From contig NZ_JAXCHT010000001.1 of the NCBI RefSeq assembly GCF_035984655.1, forward strand, positions 288,601-352,600: DNA of 64,000 nt, read 5' to 3'. Numbering within the stretch: position 1 is the first letter of the stretch; each line of letters opens with the position of its first letter. The position numbers and the translations under genes were made by a program. Below the pieces are notes generated by a model, which did no database searches, had not been told where the DNA came from, and worked only from the letters and a program-made list of their open reading frames with translations. The DNA is from Actimicrobium sp035984655. Its GTDB lineage: Bacteria; Pseudomonadota; Gammaproteobacteria; Burkholderiales; Burkholderiaceae_D. This document shows, in pieces, positions 1 through 8,035 of the stretch.

Positions 1-241
1 CATCCTCGGCGCCTTCCTCGGCTCGGCGTTCATTCTGCTGCTGCCGATCCTGCTGGACAATTTTTTGCCGCCGCTGGCCGCCTTGCTGCATCTGCCGTTC
101 ACCAACGAAGCGGTGTCGCACATTCAGCTGATGGTGTTTGGCGGCCTGATCATTTTCTTTTTGATTGTCGAACCACACGGCCTGGCGCGGCTGTGGCAAA
201 TCGCCAAAGAGAAGTTGCGCCTGTGGCCATTTCCGCACTGA
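1..241 (+). CDS. Liv-type ABC transporter permease, C-terminal end (partial)
   Basis: This is the last 79 codons of a membrane permease whose start lies off the left edge. The visible part has two hydrophobic helices (residues 1-30 and about 45-60 of the fragment) separated by a short polar segment, and then a basic cytoplasmic tail rich in Lys and Arg that ends in a TGA at 239-241. This tail pattern, ending shortly after a segment reading IVEPHGLARLW, is typical of LivM-like branched-chain amino acid or related permeases. The call is supported mainly by position: the next genes are a periplasmic binding protein and a LivF-type ATPase. In such operons the permease passes substrate handed over by the binding protein. 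The LivH and LivG partners would be expected upstream, outside this window. Confidence 0.75.
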   Translation, partial: ILGAFLGSAFILLLPILLDNFLPPLAALLHLPFTNEAVSHIQLMVFGGLIIFFLIVEPHGLARLWQIAKEKLRLWPFPH

Positions 242-288
242 CTTCCCGGCATCCCGCATCAAACCCGCAACCCAATGAAGGAGACAGC

Positions 289-1611
289 ATGACAAACCTA
301 AAACAACTACTGCTTGCCGCCGCCACCGTCGCGAGCCTGTTCGCGCCGCTGACCGACGCCGTCGCGCAAGCCAATGACCAGTTCATCGCCATCCCCAGCT
401 ATCGGGTCGGCCCGTACGGCGGCAACGGCCAGTCGTTCTACGGCGGCTATGTCGATTACCTGAACTACGTCAACGTCAAGGAAGGCGGCGTCAACGGCGT
501 CAAGCTGTCGTGGGAAGAGTGCGAAACCGAATACAACAATGCCAAGGGCGTCGAGTGCTACGAGCGCCTGAAGAACAAGAACCCGACCACCAAGGGCACC
601 GCCTACAACGTGATGGCGACCGGCATTGCCTATGCGCTGATCGACAAGTCGGTGGAAGACAAGGTGCCGCTGATGATGGTTGGTTATGGCCGCACCGATG
701 CCGTCGATGGCTCGGTGTTTCCGTACGCGTTTCCGCTGGTGACGACCTATCAGATGCAGGCCTCGGCCATCGTCAAGTATCTGGCGTCCAAAAATGGCGG
801 CTCGCTGGCAGGCAAGAAGATCGCCTATCTGTATCACGACTCGGCCTATGGCAAGGAGCCGATCGGCGCACTCGAAGCGGAAAGCCTGATCGGCAAGTTC
901 GCGCTGGTCCAGATTCCGGTCGCGCATCCCGGCAATGAGCAGGGCGCGCAGTGGTTGCGGATCCGGCAGGAAAATCCCGACTATGTGATTTTTTGGGGCT
1001 GGGGCGTGATGAACCAGACCGCCTTGAAGGCGGCGCAAAAGGTCGGCTACCCGCGCGACAAGATCATCGGTTCGTGGTGGGCCGGCTCGGAAGAGGACAC
1101 GATTCCAGCCGGTGAAGCCGCCAAGGGTTACATGAGCGCCACCTGGAACGTGACCGGCAAGGGCGTGCCCCTGATCGCCGACATCGACAAGGTGCTGTAC
1201 GAAGCCGGCAAAGGCAACATGCAGGACAAGGCCAAGGTCGGCACCATCCTGTACAACCGCGGCGTGTCGGTGGCGATTGCCACGGTCGAAGCCATTCGCA
1301 CCGCACAGGCCAAGTATGGCAAGGGCAAGGTCATCAGCGGCGAACAGATGCGCTGGGGCCTGGAGAATCTGAATATCACCAGCGCCCGCCTCGGCCAGCT
1401 CGGCGCGACCGGTCTGCTGCCTGAGATCAAGACCAGCTGCGACAACCATGAAGGTTCCGGCAAGGTCAAGATCCAGCAATGGGACGGCACCAAGTGGAAC
1501 CTGATTTCGGATTGGATCGAGGGCAACAAGAGCCTGATCCATCCGCTGTTCAAGGCCAATGCCGCCAAGTACGCCAAAGAGAAAAACATCACGCCGGCCT
1601 GCATGAAGTAA
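289..1611 (+). CDS. Liv-type ABC transporter substrate-binding protein
   Basis: A 440-residue periplasmic binding protein of the ANF-receptor/Leu-Ile-Val binding family (type I periplasmic fold). It starts with a signal peptide of about 26 residues (MTNLKQLLLAAATVASLF, then a DAVAQA cleavage region). An earlier in-frame start exists at 193, but ATG 289 is preferred because it has an AAGGAG ribosome site 6-11 bases upstream and places the signal peptide at the N-terminus. The mature protein is rich in Tyr and Trp (for example VIFWGWGVMNQ and GSWWAGSEE), which suggests an aromatic or hydrophobic ligand rather than a simple amino acid. It sits 47 bases after the permease and 55 bases before the ATPase, and an acyl-CoA ligase-like gene follows. 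Related clusters in betaproteobacteria are tied to uptake of organic or aromatic acids; the true ligand cannot be read from the sequence. Confidence 0.88.
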   Translation: MTNLKQLLLAAATVASLFAPLTDAVAQANDQFIAIPSYRVGPYGGNGQSFYGGYVDYLNYVNVKEGGVNGVKLSWEECETEYNNAKGVECYERLKNKNPTTKGTAYNVMATGIAYALIDKSVEDKVPLMMVGYGRTDAVDGSVFPYAFPLVTTYQMQASAIVKYLASKNGGSLAGKKIAYLYHDSAYGKEPIGALEAESLIGKFALVQIPVAHPGNEQGAQWLRIRQENPDYVIFWGWGVMNQTALKAAQKVGYPRDKIIGSWWAGSEEDTIPAGEAAKGYMSATWNVTGKGVPLIADIDKVLYEAGKGNMQDKAKVGTILYNRGVSVAIATVEAIRTAQAKYGKGKVISGEQMRWGLENLNITSARLGQLGATGLLPEIKTSCDNHEGSGKVKIQQWDGTKWNLISDWIEGNKSLIHPLFKANAAKYAKEKNITPACMK

Positions 1612-1666
1612 GCATTTCCCCGTGCGTCGATGGCGACGCACGGACTTTCGAATCAGCGGAGAAATC

Positions 1667-2470
1667 ATGGCGGCAGGACTGCGCATCAATAACATCGAAG
1701 TCATTTACGACCATGTGATCCTGGTCCTGAAAGGCGTCTCGCTGGAGGTCCCGAGCGGCAAGATCGTGGCCCTGCTCGGCGCCAACGGGGCGGGCAAGAG
1801 CACGACCCTGAAAGCCATCTCGAATCTGCTGTCGGCAGAGCGCGGCGATGTCACCAAGGGCAGTATCGAATTCAATGGCGAACGGGTCGACCGCATGACC
1901 CCGAACGACCTGGTCAAGCGCGGCGTGATTCAGGTGATGGAGGGGCGGCACTGCTTTGCCCATCTGTCGATCGAAGACAACCTGCTGACCGGCGCCTACA
2001 CCCGCAATATCAGCAGCGCCGAAACCAGGCATGAACTGGAAAAAATCTACGCGTTCTTCCCGCGCCTGAAACTGCGCCGCAAGTCACAGGCCGGCTACAC
2101 CAGTGGCGGTGAACAGCAGATGACGGCGATCGGCCGGGCCATGATGGCCAAGCCGTCGATGATTTTGCTCGACGAGCCGTCGATGGGACTGGCGCCACAG
2201 ATCGTCGAAGAGATTTTCGAGATCGTCAAGGATTTGAACACGCGCGAAAACGTCTCTTTCCTGCTGGCCGAACAGAACACCATGGTGGCGCTGCGTTACG
2301 CCGACTTTGGCTACATTCTGGAGAACGGTCGGGTCGTCATGGAAGGCGCCGCAAACGATCTGGCGACCAATGAAGACGTCAAGGAATTCTATTTGGGCGT
2401 GTCCGGCGCCGGACGCAAAAGCTTTCGCGACATGAAGTTCTATCGTCGCCGCAAGCGCTGGCTGGCCTGA
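1667..2470 (+). CDS. Liv-type ABC transporter ATP-binding protein (LivF-like)
   Basis: A 267-residue cytoplasmic ABC ATPase that powers the transporter encoded upstream. Walker A reads GANGAGKST near residue 40, the signature loop is SGGEQQM near residue 150, and Walker B is MILLDEPSMGLAP. An upstream in-frame start at 1622 would add 15 residues that do not look like a family N-terminus; ATG 1667 gives the normal N-terminus (LRINNIEVIYD) and follows a GGAGA site. The C-terminal tail (about the last 25 residues) is long and basic compared with typical 235-residue LivF proteins; this extension is seen in transporter clusters that also carry a PaaK-like ligase. A second ATPase (LivG) must be encoded upstream of the window. 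Confidence 0.9.
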   Translation: MAAGLRINNIEVIYDHVILVLKGVSLEVPSGKIVALLGANGAGKSTTLKAISNLLSAERGDVTKGSIEFNGERVDRMTPNDLVKRGVIQVMEGRHCFAHLSIEDNLLTGAYTRNISSAETRHELEKIYAFFPRLKLRRKSQAGYTSGGEQQMTAIGRAMMAKPSMILLDEPSMGLAPQIVEEIFEIVKDLNTRENVSFLLAEQNTMVALRYADFGYILENGRVVMEGAANDLATNEDVKEFYLGVSGAGRKSFRDMKFYRRRKRWLA

Positions 2471-2507
2471 GCATTCCCACCCTTTTTCACCAACGGAAAC
2501 CCGCGCC

Positions 2508-3755
2508 ATGTCCGAGCCGCTCGATATTCTCGAAACCCGTGATCCGCAACAACGCGAGGCCACGTTGCTGGAAAATTTGCCGCGCCTGATTTCGCAGGCG
2601 CAAGCCAGCGTCGGCTGGGCCCATATCCTGCACGGCGTCGATGCCGCCACCATCAACTCGCGCGCGAGGCTGGCGCAACTGCCGGTGACGCGCAAATCCG
2701 ACCTGCATGCGCTGCAGGAGTCGGCCCGTCCGTTCGGCGGCCTGACCTCGACGGCGACCGGTCGCCTGCGCCGCGTATTCATGTCCCCCGGTCCGATCTT
2801 CGACCCGGAAGGACGCGGCGCAGACTGGTGGCGCTTTGGCCGGGCCATGCATGCCCTCGGACTGCGCGATGGCGATCTGCTGCAAAACTGCTTTTCCTAC
2901 CATTTCACGCCGGCGGCGTTCATGGTCGAGGGCGGCGCGGCGCGGCTTGGCTGCGTGGTGATCCCGGCCGGTACCGGCCAGACCGAAATGCAGGTGCAGG
3001 CCATGGCGGAACTGCAACCGGCCGCGTACGTCGGTACACCGTCGTTCCTGAAGATCATTATCGAAAAGGCACGCGAGATGGGTTGCGACATCAGCGCCAC
3101 CCGACGCGCGCTGGTCAGCGCCGAAGCCTTGCCGCCGTCGCTGCGCAGCTGGTTGCAAAGCAATGGCGTGCCGCATGTGCTGCAGATCTATGCCTCGGCC
3201 GACATCGGCAGCATTGCCTATGAAACCGAAACCGCCGGCAAGGTCAATCCGGGCATGATTCTCGACGAAGACCTGCTGCTCGAAATTGTCCGGCCCGGCA
3301 CCGGCGACCCGGTCGCCGCCGGCGAAGTCGGCGAAGTCGTGGTGACGTCATTCAATCCCGACTATCCGCTGGTGCGCTTCGCCACCGGCGACCTGTCGGC
3401 GGTGCTGCCGGGCGATTCGCCGTGCGGGCGCACCAACGTGCGCATCAAGGGCTGGATGGGTCGTGCCGACCAGGCCACCAAGGTGCGCGCGATGTTCGTG
3501 CATCCGGCCCAGGTGGCGCAGGTCATGCGACGCTTTCCTGCGGTCCTGAAAGCCCGCCTGGTGGTCACTGGCGTCATGGCGGCAGACGTGATGACGCTGC
3601 ATTGTGAAGTCGCCGCCGTCGAAGCCGGCCTGCAGGAAGCGCTGGTCGAGGCCATTCGCGATGTCACCAAGTTGCGCGGCGAAGTGCTGCTGGTGGCGCC
3701 CGGCGCGCTGGCCAACGACGGCAAGGTGATCGAGGACCTGCGGCGATATGAGTAG
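2508..3755 (+). CDS. PaaK-like acyl-adenylating protein (phenylacetate-CoA ligase family)
   Basis: A 415-residue protein resembling phenylacetate-CoA ligase (PaaK; usual length about 430). Family landmarks are a start region with ARLAQLPVTRKSDL, a central YVGTPSFLKII, an adenylate-binding turn reading YASADIGSIAYETE, then FATGDLSAV, and the C-terminal hinge RIKGWMGRADQATKVR. In true PaaK enzymes the phosphate-binding loop is a Ser/Thr/Gly-rich stretch such as SSGTTG; here the equivalent place (about residue 90) reads FMSPGPIFDP, so the canonical loop is not present. The protein may use the altered loop, or may have lost activity. It lies 37 bases after the ABC ATPase, apparently as the last gene of the operon, which suggests that the imported acid is activated to its CoA thioester. 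Substrate unknown. Confidence 0.8.
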   Translation: MSEPLDILETRDPQQREATLLENLPRLISQAQASVGWAHILHGVDAATINSRARLAQLPVTRKSDLHALQESARPFGGLTSTATGRLRRVFMSPGPIFDPEGRGADWWRFGRAMHALGLRDGDLLQNCFSYHFTPAAFMVEGGAARLGCVVIPAGTGQTEMQVQAMAELQPAAYVGTPSFLKIIIEKAREMGCDISATRRALVSAEALPPSLRSWLQSNGVPHVLQIYASADIGSIAYETETAGKVNPGMILDEDLLLEIVRPGTGDPVAAGEVGEVVVTSFNPDYPLVRFATGDLSAVLPGDSPCGRTNVRIKGWMGRADQATKVRAMFVHPAQVAQVMRRFPAVLKARLVVTGVMAADVMTLHCEVAAVEAGLQEALVEAIRDVTKLRGEVLLVAPGALANDGKVIEDLRRYE

Positions 3756-3811
3756 GTAAATGCCGCAATCGGTGGCACCGTGATCGCCTCAATTTCAGGA
3801 GGCAATCCCGC

Positions 3812-4033
3812 ATGAATATCACCCGAATCATCGGCATCCTGCTGATCGTGGCAGGCGCACTTGCCCTCGTCTACGGCGGCTTCAGCTATACCAAGGACAC
3901 GACCGCCGTCAAACTCGGCCCGATCGAACTCTCGGTCAAGGAAAAGGAAACCGTCAACGTGCCGATCTGGGCGGGCATTGCCGCCATCGCAGCGGGCGGC
4001 TTGCTGTTGGCATTTGGCAGCAAGAAGGGGTAA
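3812..4033 (+). CDS. Small two-helix membrane protein (DUF3185-like)
   Basis: A 73-residue protein with two predicted membrane helices: residues 4-26 (IIGILLIVAGALALVYGGF) and 49-68 (VPIWAGIAAIAAGGLLLAFG), joined by a polar loop with KLGPIELSVKEKE. This architecture and the loop motif match small DUF3185-type inner-membrane proteins of unknown role, common in Proteobacteria. The start at ATG 3812 follows a strong AGGAGG site at 3797-3802. It is separated from both neighbours by short spacers and is probably expressed on its own. No catalytic residue is visible. Confidence 0.75.
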   Translation: MNITRIIGILLIVAGALALVYGGFSYTKDTTAVKLGPIELSVKEKETVNVPIWAGIAAIAAGGLLLAFGSKKG

Positions 4034-4141
4034 GCCACCGGCGCGGCCTGATCGCGCAGTCGTTGCCGTCACTGGCTGTGGCAGAATCGGGAGCGGACTG
4101 ACCCGGTCCGCCTTCTCCCTCTCATTTCACGGAGTGTTTGC

Positions 4142-5161
4142 ATGAGTACGTCCGCCGTCACGTACGGCTCCGATCCGACCGGTCTGATCTGGGGCTACGT
4201 ATTCAAGCAGGACCAGAAGACCGCGATGATCGGCTCCGAGCAGGCGATTGACTGGCTGCGCGCGCCACCACCGGCCGGGTCGAACAAATTCATCTGGCTG
4301 CATTTCAATCTGAGCAACACCGCCAGCGAAAAGTGGATTACCGAGCACGCCGGTGTGGTCGACGAATTTTACGAAGCGCTGCACGAAGGCTCGCGCTCGA
4401 CCCGCATCGAACTCGCCGAGAACACCCTGATCGCCGTGATCAACGACGTGCTGCATGATTTTTCGTTCGAGCCGTCGGATATCTCGACGGTCTGGATCAG
4501 CGTATCGCAGCACGTTGTCATCAGCGCACGCCGCACGCCGCTCAAGTCGATCGACCGGCTGCGCCGCGCGGTCGACGGTGGCGCCGCCATCCGTTCCTCG
4601 GTCGAGCTGCTGATTCATTTGCTGCGCGACCAGGCCGATGTGCTGGTGAGTATCGTGCGCGACGCGGTGGCGAAGGTCGACGATATCGAGGATCACTTGC
4701 TGGCCGGGCGCCTCAATCATCGGCGCGCCAAACTCGGCGCACTGCGGCGCGTGCTGGTGCGCCTGCAACGCCTGCTGGCGCCGGAACCGGCCGCATTGTT
4801 CCGGCTGCTGCAGCGCCCGCCGCACTGGGTGGCCGAAACCGACTCGCAGGAATTGCGTCAATCGACCGAAGAATTTTCCGTGGTCCTGAGCGACATGGTG
4901 TCGCTGCAGGAACGCATCAAATTGCTGCAGGAAGAAATCGCCGCCAGCGTCAACGAAGGCAACAACCGCAGTCTGTTCGTGCTGACCATCGTGACGGTGC
5001 TGGCGCTGCCGATCAACATCATTGCCGGCTTGCTGGGGATGAATGTCGGCGGCATTCCGTTGGCCGGGCATCCGGGCGGATTCTGGATCGTGGTCGGGGT
5101 GATCGTGACGCTGACGGTGATTTTCGGCTGGATTGCGATGCGCACGCAGCGCGACCGCTAG
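4142..5161 (+). CDS. zntB: CorA/ZntB family divalent metal transporter
   Basis: A 339-residue CorA-superfamily inner-membrane channel or transporter. The N-terminal two thirds form the cytoplasmic funnel domain (IWLHFNLS, TLIAVINDVL), followed by long helices, then two C-terminal membrane segments. The family signature at the end of the first helix is GLLGMNVGGIPLAG, with the diagnostic GMN triplet, and the protein ends in a short basic tail. The length and the N-terminal GLIWGYVF start fit ZntB-type proteins (zinc transport) better than CorA proper, which usually has a longer N-terminus; metal specificity cannot be decided from sequence. A GGAG site precedes ATG 4142. The stop codon lies within a tandem 12-base repeat (5156-5180). 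Confidence 0.88.
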   Translation: MSTSAVTYGSDPTGLIWGYVFKQDQKTAMIGSEQAIDWLRAPPPAGSNKFIWLHFNLSNTASEKWITEHAGVVDEFYEALHEGSRSTRIELAENTLIAVINDVLHDFSFEPSDISTVWISVSQHVVISARRTPLKSIDRLRRAVDGGAAIRSSVELLIHLLRDQADVLVSIVRDAVAKVDDIEDHLLAGRLNHRRAKLGALRRVLVRLQRLLAPEPAALFRLLQRPPHWVAETDSQELRQSTEEFSVVLSDMVSLQERIKLLQEEIAASVNEGNNRSLFVLTIVTVLALPINIIAGLLGMNVGGIPLAGHPGGFWIVVGVIVTLTVIFGWIAMRTQRDR

Positions 5162-5180
5162 GCATCCCCGCTAGGCATCC
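5156..5180. repeat. Tandem 12-base duplication across a stop codon
   Basis: The 12-mer CGCTAGGCATCC occurs at 5156-5167 and again at 5169-5180, one base apart. The first copy contains the TAG stop of the CorA/ZntB gene (5159-5161). It looks like a small slippage duplication with no obvious function. Confidence 0.7.
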
Positions 5181-5200
5181 TGACTTACATCTCGTCACGT

Positions 5201-5229
5201 TTGATACCGCGCCATGCGTTGCTTGTAAT
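5201..5229 (+). promoter_or_regulatory. Candidate sigma-70 promoter for the glycine-zipper gene
   Basis: TTGATA at 5201-5206 and TGTAAT at 5224-5229 are separated by 17 bases, a standard sigma-70 layout. The -10 box and the expected start of transcription (about 5236) fall inside the inverted repeat at 5216-5269, so that repeat could act as an operator on this promoter. Confidence 0.45.
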
Positions 5230-5269
5230 GGAAACCTGCGTAAGCTCAGGTTTCCCTTACAGGCAACGC
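5216..5269. repeat. Long imperfect inverted repeat before the glycine-zipper gene
   Basis: The left arm is 5216-5238 and the right arm 5247-5269, 23 bases each, around an 8-base loop. The arms are complementary except at two positions; the inner nine base pairs (GGAAACCTG with CAGGTTTCC) are perfect. The right arm ends directly before the AGGAG ribosome site at 5270-5274, and the left arm overlaps a candidate -10 box. It has no T-tract and is therefore not a terminator. It could be a protein-binding operator or, if transcription starts upstream, an RNA hairpin abutting the ribosome site. Confidence 0.8.
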
Positions 5270-5280
5270 AGGAGTACGAC

Positions 5281-5820
5281 ATGGAATCAGGCCAAACCAC
5301 CGCACGCATTCATCCACTCATGGCAGGCGCCGCAGTATCGCTGACACTGGTCTGCCTGCTTGGGGTTGCCGCAATCAGCGGCGTGCTGCCGAGCTCGCAC
5401 AGCAGCACCGCGCCGCAGTCCGTCTCGACCATCCAGGCAAGCAATTCGAATCCGGCAGCCCCGGTGCTGGTGCAGACACCCAACGGCTACCAGTACATGC
5501 AGCCAGTGACGGCGCCAGTAGCGGGCTATCAGGTGCAACCTGAGGCGGCCCCGGCGCGTCGCCCGCAACACGCACGCCGCAGCCACACACAAACCTACGC
5601 ACAGGCCGACACGGGTTATCGCAACGACGTGCGCCAAACCACGTATCAGCAACCGGCGCCACAGGCGAACAGCCCGATCGGCATTGCCACTGGCGCCGTG
5701 GTTGGCGGTTTGCTCGGCAGTCAGGTGGGCGGCGGTAATGGCCGCACGCTGGCAACGGTAGCCGGCGCTGTCGGCGGTGGTTATCTGGGCAACATGGCTG
5801 GTCAGCGTTACGGCTATTGA
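5281..5820 (+). CDS. Glycine-zipper 2TM domain envelope protein
   Basis: A 179-residue protein with an N-terminal hydrophobic segment (residues 16-37, VSLTLVCLLGVAAISGVL) that acts as a signal or membrane anchor, a low-complexity middle rich in Gln, Ala, Pro and Arg (residues 40-125), and a C-terminal glycine-zipper domain (about 133-172) with repeated small-residue motifs such as GAVVGGLLGSQVGGG and AGAVGGGYLGNMAG. Such 2TM glycine-zipper domains occur in Rickettsia 17-kDa antigen-like and SlyB-like outer-membrane or periplasmic proteins. There is no lipobox Cys, so it is probably not a lipoprotein. The exact role is unknown; an envelope-structure role is the family expectation. The start follows AGGAG at 5270 and the gene is closed by a terminator at 5844. 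Confidence 0.8.
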   Translation: MESGQTTARIHPLMAGAAVSLTLVCLLGVAAISGVLPSSHSSTAPQSVSTIQASNSNPAAPVLVQTPNGYQYMQPVTAPVAGYQVQPEAAPARRPQHARRSHTQTYAQADTGYRNDVRQTTYQQPAPQANSPIGIATGAVVGGLLGSQVGGGNGRTLATVAGAVGGGYLGNMAGQRYGY

Positions 5821-5843
5821 ACTGCTTGATATGACATAAAGAA

Positions 5844-5867
5844 CCTCGCCTGGCGCGAGGTTTTTTT
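5844..5867 (+). terminator. Rho-independent terminator after the glycine-zipper gene
   Basis: Stem CCTCGC (5844-5849) pairs with GCGAGG (5855-5860), loop CTGGC, extended by AA/TT, then seven T residues (5861-5867). The T-tract overlaps the stop codon of the opposite-strand RNase HI gene. Confidence 0.85.
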
Positions 5868-6522
5868 ACGCCTGCCGCGCGCGCTGCGACAGCGCATCGG
5901 CGACCCCGTTTCGGGCGCGGGGAATCCACCGAAAATGCACTGTCCCAAGCTGCGCAATCAGTGTTTGCGCCCGTGTGCGCAACTCCTGCATGGCGGCCAC
6001 CTGATGCACGCCCGTCATGTCGTCGATCACGATGCGGCTGTCGCCGTGCAAGACCAGCATGGCGGGTTGCAGCGGCACGGCGGCTTCCAGCAGCGCAATC
6101 AGGGCGAGGTATTCGGCCTGGTTGCTGTCGCCGTGCCCGCCGCCGGTACTGATCTCGGTGACGACGTTGTGCGGGCTGCAGAGCAGCGCGCCGAGGCCGA
6201 TGCGGCCCGGATTGGGCCAGGCCGAGCCATCGAACCAGCCCAGCCAGGCATTCGGATCGGGTTGACGGGCCAGCTTTCTGGCGTTCCAGCCATCGATGCG
6301 GCTTTGCTGGCGAGCATCACGGCGCGCCAGGTCGGCGCAGCGGGTGGCGTGACGCTTGCCAAGCAGCCCGGCCAGGGTGTCGGGAAATGCGGCCGCGGCC
6401 AGCGTCTGGCTAAGCGCCTCGATATCACTGATGCCGGTGCGACGCACCAAGCGGCGCGCCGCGCTCCGTTCGGCGGCATGGGCGGCGGCACAGAGCGCTT
6501 GCCAATCGGGTGTCGCGGCCAT
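5866..6522 (-). CDS. RNase HI family protein
   Basis: A 218-residue protein with a C-terminal RNase H fold (about residues 75-215). The expected acidic residues are visible: Asp in GWFDGSAWPNPGRIG, Glu in SNQAEYLALIALLEA, and Asp in VLHGDSRIVIDDMTG, with a late Asp in RNGVADALSQRA. The first 75 residues form a basic, alanine-rich extension with no recognised domain; it is not the hybrid-binding domain of RNase H1 that I would expect (no WYVVWKGR-like motif). This suggests an rnhA paralogue of the reverse-transcriptase-like type, not the main RNase HI. It lies 10 bases downstream of the hypothetical gene at 6533-6955, likely co-transcribed. Its stop overlaps the terminator T-tract of the convergent gene. 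Confidence 0.82.
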   Translation of the reverse strand: MAATPDWQALCAAAHAAERSAARRLVRRTGISDIEALSQTLAAAAFPDTLAGLLGKRHATRCADLARRDARQQSRIDGWNARKLARQPDPNAWLGWFDGSAWPNPGRIGLGALLCSPHNVVTEISTGGGHGDSNQAEYLALIALLEAAVPLQPAMLVLHGDSRIVIDDMTGVHQVAAMQELRTRAQTLIAQLGTVHFRWIPRARNGVADALSQRARQA

Positions 6523-6532
6523 GCGTCTGCTG

Positions 6533-6955
6533 TTATTTCGCTTTGAATTTGGCCATCAGCGCATCGAGTTGCGCGCTGGCGGCGGGTGCCGCCTCGTCCG
6601 GTTCGTCTTCGGCAAACTCGGCGGCGAGGTTCTTCCAGCCACGGCTTTCGGCAAACACGGTAAATGCTTCGGGGGCTTCCAGCACGATCAGCTTGTCGTC
6701 CTGCAAACCGGCATCGCCAACCAGAAAATCCGGGCCGGCATAGCCAAGGGTGCGCAGGTGGGCGCCAATGTTGCTGATCAGCACCATGTCTTCGAACAGG
6801 GGATCGTCACGCATCGGATGGCGCATGTCGACATACAGGTCGATGATGCCGTAGCCCTCGTCGAAAATGCGCAAGGCGCTGATCTCGCGGATCTGGCCGG
6901 AAGAATCTTTCGCGCTGAAGGGGCCACTCAGGCGGATGTCGGTGTCATTAGGCAT
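6533..6955 (-). CDS. Conserved-looking hypothetical protein, 140 aa
   Basis: I do not recognise this protein. It is 140 residues, acidic, soluble, with no signal peptide or membrane helix. The first 60 residues look like alternating beta strands (DIRLSGPFSAKDSSG, ISALRIFDEGYGIIDLYVD), followed by a mixed region with hydrophobic repeats and a Lys-rich C-terminus (ALMAKFKAK). The reading frame is supported by normal codon use and by the 10-base gap to the RNase HI family gene downstream, so the two probably form an operon. The divergent luciferase-like gene begins 99 bases away on the other strand. Confidence 0.6.
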   Translation of the reverse strand: MPNDTDIRLSGPFSAKDSSGQIREISALRIFDEGYGIIDLYVDMRHPMRDDPLFEDMVLISNIGAHLRTLGYAGPDFLVGDAGLQDDKLIVLEAPEAFTVFAESRGWKNLAAEFAEDEPDEAAPAASAQLDALMAKFKAK

Positions 6956-7054
6956 GCTGCGAAGATACCATCAGATCGCGGTTTGGTCATCCAGACTTGA
7001 ACAAACGGTCAATGGACGCATGTACTTGCTCCCCCCATTGCGATTGCCGTCCTC

Positions 7055-8035
7055 ATGATTCCCTTTTCCATTCTCGATCTGTCGCCGATCGTTGAAGGCG
7101 GCAGCGCCGCCCAATCGTTTGCCCATACGCTGGCGCTGGCCCAGCACGGCGAGCGGCTGGGCTTTCAACGCTACTGGCTGGCGGAACACCACAGCATGCC
7201 CGGCATCGCGAGTGCGGCCACTGCGGTCGTGATCGGCCACGTCGCCGCCGGCACCAGCACGATCCGGGTTGGCGCTGGCGGCATCATGCTGCCGAACCAC
7301 TCGCCGCTGGTGATTGCCGAGCAGTTCGGCACGCTTGAGTCCCTGTTTCCCGGCCGGATCGACCTCGGCCTGGGCCGCGCGCCCGGATCGGACCAGGCCA
7401 CTGCGCGCGCGATGCGCCGCAATCTCGACAGCGATGCCGATGCGTTTCCGCAGGATGTGCTCGAACTGCAGCAGTACTTCGCGCCGTATCGCGGACATGG
7501 CGTGCGCGCCGTTCCGGGCGCGGGCCTGAACGTGCCGTTGTGGATCCTGGGCAGCAGCCTGTTTGGCGCGCAACTGGCCGCCGAACTGGGTTTGCCGTAT
7601 GCCTTCGCCTCCCATTTCGCGCCGGGGCAGATGATGGATGCGATCCAGATCTACCGGGCCCACTTCAAGCCGTCGGCACAACTGGCCAAGCCGTATGTGA
7701 TGCTGGGCTTTAATGTATTTGCCGCCGACAGCGACGCCGAAGGGCGCCTGCTGGCGACTTCGATGCAACAGGCCTTCGTCAATCTGCGCAGCGGCCGGCC
7801 GTCGCTGTTGCAACCGCCGGTGCAGGATTATGCCGAGCGCCTGCCGCCGGAGGCGCGCGCGATGCTTGACCACGTGCTGTCGTCGTCGGCGATCGGCGGC
7901 CCGGACACCGTGGCGGCTGCGCTGGCAGCGTTCATCGCCCGCACCGGCGCCGATGAACTGATGATCACCTCACAGATCTTTGACCATGCCGCGCGTTTGC
8001 ATTCCTATGAGATCGTGGCGAGCCTGCGTCAATGA
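7055..8035 (+). CDS. LLM-class flavin-dependent oxidoreductase
   Basis: A 326-residue luciferase-like monooxygenase homologue (TIM-barrel, binds FMN or F420; here FMN is expected). Family features are the N-terminal FSILDLSPIVEGGSA, the FQRYWLAEHHSMPGIAS motif near residues 40-55, GGIMLPNHSPLVIAEQFGTL around 90, and RIDLGLGRAPGSD around 110. These match the YhbW-type subfamily of small single-component LLM proteins, whose substrates are mostly unknown. No reductase partner lies nearby. The start at ATG 7055 has only a weak ribosome site, but no alternative start keeps the conserved N-terminus. The last 7 bases overlap the end of the convergent acyl-CoA dehydrogenase gene. Confidence 0.88.
   Translation: MIPFSILDLSPIVEGGSAAQSFAHTLALAQHGERLGFQRYWLAEHHSMPGIASAATAVVIGHVAAGTSTIRVGAGGIMLPNHSPLVIAEQFGTLESLFPGRIDLGLGRAPGSDQATARAMRRNLDSDADAFPQDVLELQQYFAPYRGHGVRAVPGAGLNVPLWILGSSLFGAQLAAELGLPYAFASHFAPGQMMDAIQIYRAHFKPSAQLAKPYVMLGFNVFAADSDAEGRLLATSMQQAFVNLRSGRPSLLQPPVQDYAERLPPEARAMLDHVLSSSAIGGPDTVAAALAAFIARTGADELMITSQIFDHAARLHSYEIVASLRQ

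Noticed and set aside
307..1704. 465-residue frame opposite the binding protein gene
   Set aside because: It is a high-GC shadow: no recognisable protein, and the opposite strand encodes a clear binding protein with a signal peptide.
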